Made by a program: the position numbers and the translations under genes. Source: Plasmodiophora brassicae (Eukaryota; Endomyxa: Phytomyxea; Phytomyxea; Plasmodiophorida). From it: DNA of 64,000 nt. Shown one piece after another: positions 1-10,465 of the stretch. How positions within the stretch are numbered: the first letter of the stretch is position 1; each line of letters opens with the position of its first letter. The DNA is taken from contig CP145423.1 in assembly GCA_036867785.1 (NCBI GenBank), positions 62,001 to 126,000 on the forward strand. Reading direction: 5' to 3'. The notes beneath the pieces were generated by a model that made no database searches, was not told the origin of the DNA, and saw only the letters and a program-made list of their open reading frames with translations.

Positions 1-1439
1 GGAAGAAACGTGGCCAAACAGCAGCGGATCGTCAGAACGGCACGTCAGGTGTCCATGCATATCCGCTCTGATGAGAGTTGCCGCCATCGCAAGTTGCAGC
101 TTCTTGCCGATACTGAACGCTTCCGATACTGTTGAGCTCAGGAGCTCTTTCATGAACTTGATCCAAAGCTCCATACAATTGGTCCACAGAAAACCGTAAA
201 CTGGGCCCCAGTATCGTATTATGCCACCGAGATGCGCGAGTGAATGCATCTGATTCCATTTCAATCAAACAAATTATGGACCATGTCTGGGCATATGTCT
301 TACAGAAATTGTCAGCATCACTGGAGAAATAACAGATTCAAGGCGCGCTAGTGAATCCAAGAACGATTCGGACCGCCGGTTTAAGTCGGACCTGACAAAC
401 GCCTTCGACAGGATCTGAGACGCCCAACGCAAAAACGTCGAAGAACGTTATCCAGAACTTGACCGCGCGTTCACTGGCGTTCCTCTCGAGGACGACTCGA
501 TGAATGACCGAATAAAAAAGTTCAATGCCTACGTCGCCGAGCCAACCGATGGAGTCTGAAGCTTTCCAGGATGTCGACGTAGTCCATCACCTATTCGATA
601 TATCAGATATGCCGTTAGACTTACAGCGGTTGCCATTACCATCGATGCAAATGTACAACGAGCCACTTGACGAGAGGATTGAATGCATCGTATACCACAA
701 ACCGATAATGATACATGATGTTCAGCTCAAATGCATCTAGGCGAAGAAAATTCCGTCGATGGGCTTTGGCAATATTTGGGATCAAGAAGACCGGTTGCAT
801 CAGCCCAACGTTGCAACGGACAGCTGCTGACAACCCCAGAACAATCTGTACGAGCGGTACAACCGATCTTGATCCCCATCTGAGGACATCCGCACCGTCA
901 AGCATTGACGAAAGTCCCAGAGGGAACTCATCGAATCGCATGCACCGCCGCATGAAATCGGCATAACGCACAGAGAAGTTTGCCCCGTCGGTCCAGTCAC
1001 GGAAGGTATCGGCTGGCTCGTCGAGTTGATTGATATGTCTAGCGTATTCTTCGTTCAACTGTTGAGCAAACGTTTTGGACCGGAACAGCGACTGGAGGAA
1101 GAGGATTCGCGAGAATTAAGGAAATGGCTCCGAAGTAGCACCGCAAGCATTGCCAGGCGCGTTCGTGTCCGCTGGCGAGATATGGCCCTCGGAACATACA
1201 CGATAAGTCAGGGAAGGAATGGCTAGGCCGAGGTCGAGGAGATGCCTCCGCAGATGAGCGACAGAGGCGATGCCGACGTTTGTGCTGTTTCGCGACAACA
1301 TGAAATCGTCAAAATCGCCGATGTCGATGCCTCTCGGGGTCGCCTATTCGTGAACCTACAGGGGTAGGATATCGTCAATTTGGGTTCGAGCATCCTTGCA
1401 CAGTGCACCTTACCAGCGCGTTATGCTTCTCAACCAATT
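1..1439. other. Gene-poor left edge
   Basis: No gene is firmly supported here. The only stretch that reads like protein is on the minus strand at 636-1058. It gives about 140 residues with mixed hydrophobic and charged composition, but it starts on a TTG and shows no motif I recognise. It could be an internal exon. A short minus-strand frame at 32-268 is similar in quality. Codon use in both is less GC-biased at third positions than in the confident genes of the window, so both may be decayed sequence. Confidence 0.3.
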
Positions 1440-1992
1440 TCATCGACCTTTCACAGCTAATCTACAGTCGGCTGTCGACAGCCTGGCACGAATGGCCTCG
1501 TCGAAAACATCAACGGCGTCCGTGTCCAGTTCGTCGATTGCCACGGGCACCAGACGAGAGTTAATATGCGTCATAAGATGATCGTAGAGAGCAAGTTCGG
1601 CCATATATCCACCCTCGTTGTCACGACGCCAATCGTCGAACGAATCGGTGTTTTCACGAGCCGCAACGTCGAGGAGTGCAGGTCGAATGCCGGATGCCGC
1701 GACTCGTGGTGCATCATCAGGTCCCTCGAGTTCGAACTGTGCCGGACCGTCATCGTCATTCACGAGTTCAACGTCATCGCCGCCAGACATGGCATCCCCA
1801 TTGTGGCGACGTCGGATCCATTGACGCAGGAAATACTCATTTGCGTCACCCTCGTCCGGCAGTTTCGCTTCGCCGTCATCGCTGGACTCCAACCATTCCC
1901 GAAGAAAGAAGTTGCCATCGACGTCGTCATCGGGCGACTTGGCCTCGACACCATCGCCACGCCTCGCCCATTCCTGCCAGAGCAGTCTCCCA
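1440..1992 (-). CDS. Hypothetical acidic protein exon with three degenerate ~25-residue repeats
   Basis: A minus-strand frame stays open from a possible CAG acceptor just above 1992 to a stop at 1440, about 183 residues. It contains three imperfect copies of a ~25-residue unit built on an aromatic-Leu-Arg/Gln-Glu/Gln-Trp core (WQEWARR, FLREWLE, FLRQWIR), each followed by an Asp/Gly/Glu-rich linker. The rest is acidic and hydrophilic with no signal peptide or membrane segment. No ATG start is visible, so this is probably the 3' exon of a longer gene whose upstream exons I could not define. Family unknown; the repeats are the main argument that it is coding. Confidence 0.35.
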
Positions 1993-2590
1993 CTGCGTCA
2001 TCATCGGTCGACGACTTCTCCTCCAGTGCGGCGTTCACATCACGACTCGACGACGCGAATCTCACGCGGGGACCAACTGATACCCGCGTTCGTTGCGGAG
2101 TGCGTGGTACCACCTTCAACTTCCATGACGATCCGACCGCGCAGAGAACTGGATCCTGTAACCGGTTGCTGTGGCTGCAAGCTGTCCCGAATTGACCAAA
2201 ACTGACATTCTCTGTAATGTTGACCTGAATTTGACGCGGAATTTCTCTCAGTGCAACGTTCTGCATTCATATCCTGGCACCACGTATCAACATTTAGGAC
2301 GTCCTGAGAACGGCCATGCGGTTGACAAGGGGGTCGGCCATCATTTGATGACATTCGCACCCATTTCGCTCCATTCATGCTACAAAGCCGATATCACGTC
2401 CAGCGCTATGCCTGCACCAATCGAAGAAGTGATAGCCACGCGTAAAACGTAGCATTACGGTTCACAGCGCAACGCCTGGCGACCAGCACGCTCGCGAGCG
2501 ACGACGTCCAGCTCGGCAGGAACCAATAACCGTGAGACCAGGACGGCATCCATACGAAGGCGCCAGGCACGCCAAGGCGCTATATTGTGA
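1993..2590. other. No supported gene
   Basis: About 600 bases between two minus-strand hypothetical genes. Several short overlapping frames exist on both strands, but none has a start, motif or splice signals I can defend. A minus-strand frame at 2455-2661 reads reasonably and could be a further 3' exon of the gene ending at 2591. Confidence 0.3.
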
Positions 2591-3735
2591 CTACTGGTCA
2601 AGGGGAACGCTAATGTGGTCCGCCCGGCTCGGCATCTGTTGGGAGGCTTGCTCTTGTCCATGATCGACGCTAGACGTCAAGACGATTGATGCTTTGTCAA
2701 AGTCCAAGAGCCATATCTTTAAGAACTTGCTGGACTTGCTGCCGAGGAAGGTGGCCTGGTTCTCGTCTTTGAACGACAGATCTCGGAATCGTCGAACGTT
2801 GCGGATCACGACAACCGGCCCTGTACGTGACCAGTTACATCAATAAGGCCATCGCCTTGAGACTTGGAGACAGGATGACAAACCCTTGATATCGGCTGCC
2901 TTCTTAACCACCCAGCCCTCGGGTCGCTTGACGAGGGCTGCCACCGTCCGCTCGCCCCGAAAGCGGCGAACAAACAATTTCAGTTGGTGCGCCAGGATCA
3001 CCCTGTTCCCTGCCGCGAAGGACACGGCGGGGGCTGCACAGCAGAAGGTCAGTGCAACAACCTGATGGCGTGTATACCTTTACCTGCATACGCAGGCAGG
3101 GGATCCCGGCCCGCCGTCGGTGTCCCCGTCGCCACCACTTCAATGTAGTTGGCGTGTTGGAAGGCGACGGTCGTCTGCCCAGTGAGGTTCTCGATAGCGA
3201 TCTGCACGTCGTCGTAGGTTGGCGCGGCGCGCCGTCCTGCGTTGCCGCGCAGATGCTCGATAACGGTCGATGGGGACTGCATCATATCCACAATGATTCT
3301 GACAATGGTAGGCGGTACCGGGTACGCTGACGCCGCAAAGGAGACGACGCTGTGTAACCAATGTAGGACCCATTCCACGCCGGCCTGTGCTCTGGATCCA
3401 ACCATCACCTCGAACGCGAGCTCGGTTGTCCTTGTCAACAGCTTGGGCAACCGAATGAGACGGCATGGCACCGGTGCGGTAATGCTATGAACATACCGAC
3501 CGGGAACGCGCGGGAGGAAGTGTCTGCGCACTCGGATGGAGCGCTGACAAACGCGATAGTGCCCGCACGTGTGTCGGAGGCGGCCGGTCGCAAGAGTCGA
3601 CGCCTGATGATAAAACGAACTGACGTCGCTGCGGGATCGAGAGCCGTCTCGGTAGAGTGATGGGAGCCAGGCGCGCGCAAGGCTGGTGGTACGCACACAC
3701 AATAGCAGAGTGACTGTATATACACATGCGGTCAT
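2591..3735 (-). CDS. Hypothetical three-exon protein
   Basis: Three minus-strand exons join in frame: 3735-3084, 3033-2884 and 2820-2591. The introns are 50 and 63 nt with GTAAAG and GTTTGT donors, CAG acceptors and a CTGAC-like branch in the first. The joined frame is about 343 residues. The N-terminus after the ATG at 3735 is hydrophobic and could be a signal peptide, but the first ~80 residues are Arg-rich and the true start may be further in. The last exon carries an LKIWLLDFDKAS stretch resembling the Asp-Phe-containing strand of kinase-like folds, without enough context to claim that function. No family is recognised. It lies just downstream of the Copia remnant. Confidence 0.4.
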
Positions 3736-3772
3736 AGGAATACGGGGGCTGCGATACGCGTTGCGACCCATG

Positions 3773-4375
3773 TCAACTGATATCCTCCTCGCGCGCCCCC
3801 ATTTGGCGTGCGCGCTTAGCGAGCGGGCCTGGGCCAAACGGCTTCGTCAGGATGTCGGCTATGATTTTCTCCAACTCGATGTACTGGATTTCGACGACCT
3901 TCTCGTTGAGCTTCTCTCGCACGAAGTGATACTTAATACTGTCGATGTGCTTTGACTGACAACGCAGATCCGTACGTAATACGAGTCGTTGCCAACGATA
4001 TGGCGCCTTCGCTATCGGAGTACATAAGCATTGGACGATGCACCTTAACCTCAGGGAACTTTGCGATCTCACTCTGAGCCAAAGAAGTTCGCGGGTTCCC
4101 GCAGTCAGCGCCATGTACTCGGCCTCGGCCGACGATAGGGCCACCGTCTTCTGCAGTGAAGACTTCCAGGCCACTGTGCTGGTAGCGACACTACAGATGA
4201 AACAGGTCGTTGAACGGCGCGTACCGAGGCTTCCCGCCCAATCGGGGTCAGGGGCCATTGCACGCGCGCTCCTCCTCGCCTCGGACGAACTGATCAGGCG
4301 GACGGTCTTGCTCGCCTCCAGGTACAGAAGAACGCGCTTCGCTGCCCGCCAGTGTGTAATGCAAGCCAGGCGCAC
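3773..4375 (-). mobile_element. Copia-family LTR retrotransposon remnant (3' pol, RNase H region)
   Basis: The minus-strand translation reads as the C-terminal end of a Ty1/Copia polyprotein. It has a THWRAAKRVLLYL-like connection segment, the Copia RNase H signature around SSAEAEYMAL, and the terminal KHIDSIKYHF and DILTKP blocks typical of the family's pol end. Only about 600 bases of this 3' part are present. Gag, protease, integrase and most of the reverse transcriptase are absent, and no LTR pair could be recognised by eye. It is a truncated, broken fossil. The retained family signatures suggest it is not extremely old, but age cannot be estimated without relatives to compare. Confidence 0.75.
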
Positions 4376-4377
4376 CT

Positions 4378-4745
4378 CGACATGCAGGGCGCGCCCGCCG
4401 TCATGCTCGGTCCGGGCGAGTCGGCCACGTTCCAGGTGCTGTTCACGACGTACCGCGGCGTGCTCCAGTTAGACGCCAACGGGTTCTACAAGGTCGACCT
4501 GCAGGTCGTCGTTGGCGAAGGCGTGGCGCCCCGCATCGACCTGCTCGACGTCGCCAACGACATTGGGCGTGCGACAACACCTGCCGCGCCTGACCGGCAC
4601 CTGCTACGGATTCGGCGTCCTGCTGGAACAGACCCTGGTCCCGTTCGGCGCCGTCATCGCCGGGTCCACCCTCACCAAGCGCATCAAGCTCAACAATGTC
4701 GGTGACGTGCTTAGCACTTTCAAATGGGGCGTGGCTTGGCTTCAT
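4378..4745 (+). pseudogene. HYDIN-like ASH-domain gene fragment
   Basis: About 370 bases on the plus strand encode pieces typical of HYDIN and related ciliary ASH-domain proteins: a PGESATFQVLF segment, then after a frame change near 4575 a segment with LVPFGAVIAGSTLTKRI and KLNNVGDVLSTFKW. HYDIN is a central-pair protein of motile cilia, normally thousands of residues long; here fewer than 125 residues remain, in two frames. The fragment abuts the Copia remnant, so the retroelement junction may mark its left boundary. The right side runs into unrelated sequence near 4745. I read it as a broken fragment. An exon pair of a larger gene is possible, but no flanking HYDIN-like exons are in the window. 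Confidence 0.5.
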
Positions 4746-4936
4746 CTGGCGTACGTTGCCGCGAACGATCGTGTGCCACAGGCCTGGTGGCTAACGATAG
4801 GTGGTTGTTGTTCAGGTGGGCACCGGACGTTCAACGGGACGGCACAATACGAATCGTAGCTATTTGGCAGTCAGCAAGGTCGGTAGAGGTGATTGTATTT
4901 ACTTGCGGAAACAGCCAGGTATGGCGATGGTGCCGG

Positions 4937-6220
4937 CTACTGATGGTCGCTTGCCTCGTGGTGCCTCCTGCTGTCATCGCTGACGAACGATGCGCGATGG
5001 TGCGCGTTAGCGACATCATGATGGTCTCCGGCGTCGCGATCCCTGGAATCCCTCCTGTGATGCTCGTTCTCGTGATTATGGCTATCGTGGTGCTCGTTCG
5101 AATGCGAATCCGTCCCGATAACACTGGCACTGATCGATGCGGTCGTCATCACCTTCGCCTTGTCCTTGGCGACGCCTTCGACTTCTTCCACGCCCTCGTT
5201 GGCGTGCGCCGCTTCGTTCTCGACCTTCTCGCTCCCATGGTGGCCGTCATCCACGTTCGCGGCGTCCAAATGATCGTGTCCGAGCTCGTGCCCGTGGCCG
5301 TGGCCGTGGCCATCATCATTGTGGTCGTGCAGGTGAGACATGCGGAACCCATGGAAGTGCCCCCCATCGTGATGCTCGTCGCCGTCGTCGTCATTGTCGT
5401 GGTCACGCAGATGCGATGTGTGGAAGCCATGGAACATCTCATGGTCGCTCTCATGCTCGTGGTGCCCCTCGTCGCCGTGGCGACGATCGGCGCCGTGGTG
5501 GAACATGCCATGGTCATGATCATCGAACATGTGGTGATCCCGGCCGAACATGTGCCCATCGTCCCAGGCGTCGTCGTCGAAGCGGAACTCGTCGATCTCG
5601 TCGTGCATATCGTCAAAGTCGTCGTCATAGTCGTCATGGTCGAATTCGTGATCCCAGCCGTGGTCATCGTGACCGCCGTGGTCGTCATGACCGCCGTGGT
5701 CGTCGTGACCGCCGTGGTCGTCGTGACCGCCGTGGTCGTCGTGACCGTCGTGGTCATCGTGACCGCCGTGGTCGTCGTCCCCATGGTGATGGTTTTCGTT
5801 GTCATGGTGACCTTCGTCGTCGTGGTGATGGCCTTCATGCTCGCGGTGGTCGCCGTCCTGATGGTCATGGTCATGCTCGCCCAGATGGCCCTGGTGGTCG
5901 CCATCATGGTGATGGTCCCCGTGGTGCCCTTCTCCATGACGATCGTGCCCGTCGTGGTCATCATCATCATCAGTACCGTCATGGTGAGGATCACGGTGGT
6001 CGACTTCCCAGTCGAAACGCTCATCATCCTCATCGTCCAGGTCGCGCTCCAGGCGCAGGTCGTCGTGGTCGTCGTGGTCGGCCTCGTGCCGATGGGACAG
6101 GAGGTGCCCCCGGCGATTCATCCCGCTCAGGCGGTGGTGTCCGAAACGGCCGTGGCCGACGGCCTGCACGGCCACAGCCAGCATCACGAGGCATAGCAGA
6201 ACGCGTAGTACGCCTTGCAT
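4937..6220 (-). CDS. Secreted His/Asp-rich protein, 427 residues
   Basis: Single minus-strand exon from ATG at 6220 to stop at 4937. Residues 1-20 form a clear signal peptide (VLRVLLCLVMLAVAVQA). The mature protein is dominated by His, Asp and Gly. It includes a run of tandem six-residue GGHDDH units (about residues 148-190) and many HD, HHD and HGH clusters; the C-terminal ~100 residues are more mixed. No enzymatic motif is present. Such composition usually means metal-ion binding or a charged extracellular matrix, but function is inferred only from composition. This is the largest of seven similar genes in the window. A TGACTCA heptamer lies 87 bp upstream. The antisense frame is also open, as a by-product of the repeats. 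Confidence 0.75.
   Translation of the reverse strand: MQGVLRVLLCLVMLAVAVQAVGHGRFGHHRLSGMNRRGHLLSHRHEADHDDHDDLRLERDLDDEDDERFDWEVDHRDPHHDGTDDDDDHDGHDRHGEGHHGDHHHDGDHQGHLGEHDHDHQDGDHREHEGHHHDDEGHHDNENHHHGDDDHGGHDDHDGHDDHGGHDDHGGHDDHGGHDDHGGHDDHGWDHEFDHDDYDDDFDDMHDEIDEFRFDDDAWDDGHMFGRDHHMFDDHDHGMFHHGADRRHGDEGHHEHESDHEMFHGFHTSHLRDHDNDDDGDEHHDGGHFHGFRMSHLHDHNDDGHGHGHGHELGHDHLDAANVDDGHHGSEKVENEAAHANEGVEEVEGVAKDKAKVMTTASISASVIGTDSHSNEHHDSHNHENEHHRRDSRDRDAGDHHDVANAHHRASFVSDDSRRHHEASDHQ
5652..5780 (-). repeat. 18-bp coding minisatellite (GGHDDH units)
   Basis: About seven near-identical 18-bp units run in tandem inside the His/Asp-rich gene, each encoding Gly-Gly-His-Asp-Asp-His with occasional substitutions. 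The period is a multiple of three, so copy-number change would preserve the frame. Confidence 0.85.
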
Positions 6221-6306
6221 TGGTCAAATTACAGATATGTTACGTTTGACAGGGCCCAGCGACCTGGGTGGCGATTCGACTTGCACCAAGCACACCCCAT
6301 CCAGTG

Positions 6307-6313
6307 TGACTCA
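6307..6313 (+). promoter_or_regulatory. TGACTCA bZIP-type site upstream of the 4937-6220 gene
   Basis: Exact TGACTCA heptamer 87 bp upstream of the ATG at 6220 (gene on minus strand), followed by a one-mismatch copy (TGACTCC) at about 6320. It is the same heptamer that precedes most His-rich secreted genes here. That it is functional is an inference. Confidence 0.5.
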
Positions 6314-6373
6314 TCCAGGTGACTCCAGCGCCCTGGTGAGCCGGTCTCAATCGGCGGCGACTCGTCTGTATTG

Positions 6374-7036
6374 CTACGTGTGCGGGCCTCGCCCCGATCG
6401 TCGTGCCAGACTCGTGTCAAGGCGAGCAACGGGTCGGTAGGCGCCGGCGAAGGCGCGGGCGATGCCGGCGGCGATCTCGTCGAGATCGTCGTGCAGGACG
6501 TCAGGGGACGCACCGCAGCAGGCGCAACGGTTCGCGCGCCTCGAGCAGGACCCGCACAGGGATACGCTCGACCAGGCCGTGGCGATCGTCGACGCGCAAC
6601 TCGTACACGACGCCTGCGACCGTCCCAGGCAGACTCGCTTCGGGCCGCGATGCCGATGGCACAGTGCGTACTCATCGTCGTTGGGGATATCGACCGATGG
6701 GCACGGCTGCACCCGCAGGGCGCCGTCGTCGGGCGTGGCCGGCGACTTCACGACGATGCTGTGCCGCTGGGCGGGATTGGCGTAATTGACAACCAGGTCA
6801 GCTCTGGCCAGGAACGGTGCCGGTTTGCCCTTGCTTGGCGTCGTGTCGTCATCCGGTGGGACTTTTGCGATGTTGTCGTCGGCGTCCTCGACGACCGCCG
6901 GAGGAACCACGCCGACATCGCCCATTATGCAGACTGTATATAGGTCAGGTACCATAGGCGATCCGCTCGCCCGGTGGCAACCCTTTGCTGACGACGATGT
7001 ACATAGGACGGGAATGCTCCTCGTCAGCAATGGCAC
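6374..7036 (-). CDS. Possible hypothetical protein, frames disrupted
   Basis: The minus strand from 7036 to 6374 has convincing protein-like stretches in two frames: a N-terminal acidic/Pro-rich part around 6680-6950, then VVYELRVDDRHGLVERIPV near 6540-6640 in another frame, then an amphipathic helix-rich end (DDLDEIAAGIARAFAGAY) back in the first frame. Either short introns, one-base assembly indels near 6660 and 6525, or decay would explain this; I found no clean splice pair that restores a single frame. No family recognised. Confidence 0.3.
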   Translation of the reverse strand: MPLLTRSIPVLCTSSSAKGCHRASGSPMVPDLYTVCIMGDVGVVPPAVVEDADDNIAKVPPDDDTTPSKGKPAPFLARADLVVNYANPAQRHSIVVKSPATPDDGALRVQPCPSVDIPNDDEYALCHRHRGPKRVCLGRSQASCTSCASTIATAWSSVSLCGSCSRRANRCACCGASPDVLHDDLDEIAAGIARAFAGAYRPVARLDTSLARRSGRGPHT

Positions 7037-7129
7037 GTCTGTGATGCACCGCAGGTGTCCGATGCGGTACGGTGGACGGCAACACGGGTGGAGAATCTCG
7101 CCCGATCGATCGGTAGACGGTCGGTGACG

Positions 7130-7575
7130 ATGGGCGAACGCGACGACCAGCGCCTTCTACCTGTTGCTGATGTCGCTCACGCCGCTGCCGAGCCTACACC
7201 GGCGGCAACGAGCGCCGCCATGGAAGTGAAACTCAGGACCGTGACGGGGCAGACGCTGGTCGTCCACGACGTCCAGGACGGCATGACAACCGACGATCTC
7301 AAGGTACGCGTTTCTGTTGCACCTCCGCCCCCCAGGCGATCGTCCTGATTGGGGGTTCGTTCCGCAGGGGCTCGTCGAGCGCCAGCACATGGTGCCAAGC
7401 GACCTGCAGCGACTGATCTTCAACGGGCGCGAATTGCAGGCCGGCGACGTCATCAAGGATGCTGGCATCCAGGCAGGGTCGATCCTGCATATCGCCATAC
7501 GCCAGGTGCGCGGAACGTATTCCAGCCTATCCTGATGACACCGGGCCCGGTCAGCCCTGATGAACCTCGCAGCAG

Positions 7576-7617
<42 letters not shown>

Positions 7618-8521
7618 CCGCTGGGCACGACTGCGGCCGACGGCGACGCCAGCACGGTACGAGTGCTGGCTGTGATAGAAGGAGACAGCGCCCGGCAACC
7701 TGACCCATACGCGATTGTCCGTTCAGCGAGTTGTGGGTGTGGGTTCCCTGACGGCCGGCCCCGCCAATCCCTTCTTGATGAGCATGTTCATCATCACGGT
7801 GCGTGCTGTGCCACGGCCCTCTATCGTCCACGTTCAATCGCCCAACCATCGACGTCTGGATCGTGCAGGGACCGGACCGCCGCGAACCCGTCCAGGACGT
7901 CCACGTGCCCTCGACTCGTCTCGCCTATCGCGTGCGGACCCTGGTGCGTTGCACATGGCCCGTGCCTCGTGCGCCCGCGCTGACTGTGTGCGGGATCGAA
8001 GGCGTTCACGTCTGCATTCCTGTACCTCGTCCTGATGATGCTCAGCCTGGTGAGCGCGGGATCGCGCGTGACTGTTTGCGGGTCGACTGTGTCGTGACAC
8101 GTCGCCTGGGACAGACGTGGGCCCCGTTCCTGCTCGGGTCCATCCTGGGCATATACGGCGCCAGCCAGCGCAAACCCGACTGGATCACGATCGTAAGGAG
8201 ACCCAGTGGGCAACGATACCATACACCCGGGTGCTGACCGCCGCTCTGTCCCCTGCTGTCGACCAGTTCGCGATCCTCGAGTTCATCTCCGGGATCCTGC
8301 TCACGGCCCTGGCGTACGCGCTGGGGACATCAGGCGACTCGACGTCGGGCGCGATCGCCCCGATCATCCTGATGATCGCCGGGTTCCGCTTCTACGTCGT
8401 CAGCCAGGGCGTCCGCCTCCTGAAGGAGCTGCGGCACGGGCCGCCGCTGCCGACCACGATCCCACGCGCCCGGCCCGAACCGGATCGCGCCCCGCACCTC
8501 CAGACGGCGCATCGTGTATAA
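7130..8521 (+). CDS. Ubiquitin-like domain multi-pass membrane protein
   Basis: Eight exons join in frame: 7130-7303, 7368-7505, 7573-7656, 7727-7798, 7869-7931, 8002-8049, 8115-8192 and 8267-8521, giving 303 residues. All introns are phase 0 and 64-74 nt. Residues ~31-104 form a ubiquitin-like fold (MEVKLRTVTGQTLVV, then LQRLIFNGRELQAG), split by intron 1. A poly-Ala tract encoded by a GCA repeat follows. About four hydrophobic segments come next (around FLMSMFIIT, SAFLYLVLMMLSL, FLLGSILGIYGA, and a hairpin with GILLTALAYAL and APIILMIAGF). The architecture resembles HERPUD and TMUB proteins of ER-associated degradation; the exact orthologue is unclear. Several exons are far too short to see as open reading frames, but the consistent phases and branch sites make the model strong. 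Confidence 0.85.
7579..7615 (+). repeat. Trinucleotide (GCA/CAG)n tract in coding sequence
   Basis: About twelve GCA triplets near the start of the third exon of the ubiquitin-like membrane protein. Read in the spliced frame they encode Ala, not Gln, and sit between the ubiquitin-like domain and the first membrane segment. Confidence 0.85.
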
Positions 8522-8592
8522 ACACGTCGGTCCTGGGGGCGACTGGGTCGCCATTCGATCACGACGGTACGCGTACTGCCTAGCGCCTGGGG

Positions 8593-10313
8593 ATGTACGT
8601 CTTCCCGGTGTCGCCGATCACGCCGACGAACCACAGGCTGACCGCGGCCGAGTGCTCCGCTTGGTTCCAGTCGGTGCGGCCGGCCGCGTCCTACCCCGAC
8701 GACGAGCAGCGATCGGTGCCCGCACCGGCGCGAACACGTCCGCGCTGTCGGCGCCCACGCCCGACACCACTGCCCGTGTCGCAGGCGCGATCGTGGGCGA
8801 CGCCTCGCTTGGCGCCGACGTCGTTCCCGTCGTACGCACCGATGGCGATCGCGCACGCGCCGTCGCACGTCGACAGGTGGCCGGTGGCCGCCTCGCGGCT
8901 GGTGGCGTTCCCGGAGCGCCCGCCGACGCCGAACACGCTGCTGGACGAGATCCTGTCGCCGCGTACGCCCGTCACCTGCCTGCCGTTGCACCCGCCGGCG
9001 ACGACGACGGCGCGGCGCCGCCACCATCAGCTGTTGCCGTGTCACAGCGCCGTCGTGCTCGGGGGCGACACGCGCGGCCAACGCCGACCGTCGTACTGGG
9101 TCCCGACGCGACCCGGCACCGATCGAGCGATTCGCAAGGCGGCGCCGTCTGCCCGGATCGGCCGGGCGTCGCGGCGCCTGGCGTCCCCGCCGCCGACGCC
9201 CGGCCCGGGGGCGTTCACCGTCGAGTACGACGCCGTCCTGCCCCGGGCGCCCGCCCCCATCCTGCCCCTCAACGAGGCGCCACCGCAGACGTCGAAGCGA
9301 CCGATCCGGTACGTTCGCCAAGGGCGCGGGCGTCGCTGGCTGACGTTGTCGGTGGCGTACAGGGCGACGAGCGCCGCCGTGCTGCCGTTAGCGGAGCGCG
9401 TCAAGCGGGACCGGGCGCGTTCCGCCGATGCCCAGCGACGGCGCCGGGCATTGGAATCGGCGCGACGCGCCCGGTTAGACGACGCACAGGGCGCGTCGGG
9501 GCGCGAGGAGCCCGGCGACGGGCGGTCGCGGCGATGGCTGGCCGTGACGGCCGCCATTCTGGCCGCGCACGCGTTGACAGACGGCGCGAGGAGCGTTCGC
9601 ACCCCCCGGCTCAGGGTACGGTGCGCGTGTGCGCCCGCCCCCGTTCGGGTATCGTGACGATACGCCCATAGTTCCGGGACGCGGCCATCATTGTCACGCG
9701 CCTGCAATGCTGGGTGCTTCGTTCGCAGGCGTCGGCGCGTGGCATGGCAATCGAGGAGCTGGACCGTGAGCAGTTCAGCCAGCGGCGCCGGGCGGTCGTA
9801 CGGGAGCATCGGGTCGCGGCGCTCAAGTGCCTCGTCGACCTGTTCGACAACGCCACGCTCCGGGCGACGTTCTTCAGGTCGATTCACCGCGTCCTGGACT
9901 CGGTCACCGTCCTGCAACGATGGTGGCGACGCGTGCGCCTCGTTCGACGGGCGCGCCTCGACTTCATCCGGCGTCTGATCCGCGCGGCGATCACGTGTCG
10001 TCGCCTGCGCGTGCGTCGATCGCGGCGCTGCGCCCTGCTGGAGAACATCATCGTGTCGCAGATGGTGGACACGGTCTACGTCGAGGCGCAGCGCGCGTTC
10101 CGCGACGTGAACAAGCGCCGCATGGCGGGGATCGCCATCGAGATCGCCCCCGACACCGGCCTGCTGCGCCGTGAGTGCTGGTTCCGCATGCCGCTGCTGC
10201 ACCGGCGCGGGCAGTGGCGCGCCAGGATCGTCGCGGCGCTGAAGACGGCCCGGCCCAGGAAGGGCGCTCGACAGGTGGCCGTGGCACGCACAAGGCGCCG
10301 CGGCGAGCGGTGA
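8593..10313 (+). CDS. Pro/Arg-rich protein with basic IQ-like helices
   Basis: Two exons, 8593-9615 and 9672-10313, join in phase 0 across a 56-nt intron (GTACGG donor, GTGACG branch, TAG acceptor) to give 554 residues. The first ~250 residues are rich in Pro, Arg and Thr with turn-like PPTPGPGAF elements. The second half is strongly helical and basic, with IQ-motif-like stretches right after the splice (IIVTRLQCWVLRSQ) and near SVTVLQRWWRRVRLVRRAR. IQ motifs bind calmodulin-like proteins; together with the PGPG elements this hints at a cytoskeletal or ciliary role, but that is inference. No enzyme motif is present. Confidence 0.6.
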
Positions 10314-10465
10314 CGGACTGGCGGGCCCTGTCTCCGCAGTGCGCGCAACTACAATCGCGCACCGCGCACTTTCGTTTTGCGCGACTCGCGTGTGGGACCA
10401 CAAATAGCATCTGGGTCGACCGACCCCAGCCCCCAGGTAGGAATGCGACAATGAATTCGGTATAG

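Noticed and set aside
4724-6196. Long plus-strand ORF rich in Val, Met and Ile (490 codons)
   Set aside because: It is the exact antisense of the His/Asp-rich gene. Complementing CAC/GAC-type codons produces GTG/GTC, hence the Val-rich composition. The minus strand has the signal peptide and ordered repeats.
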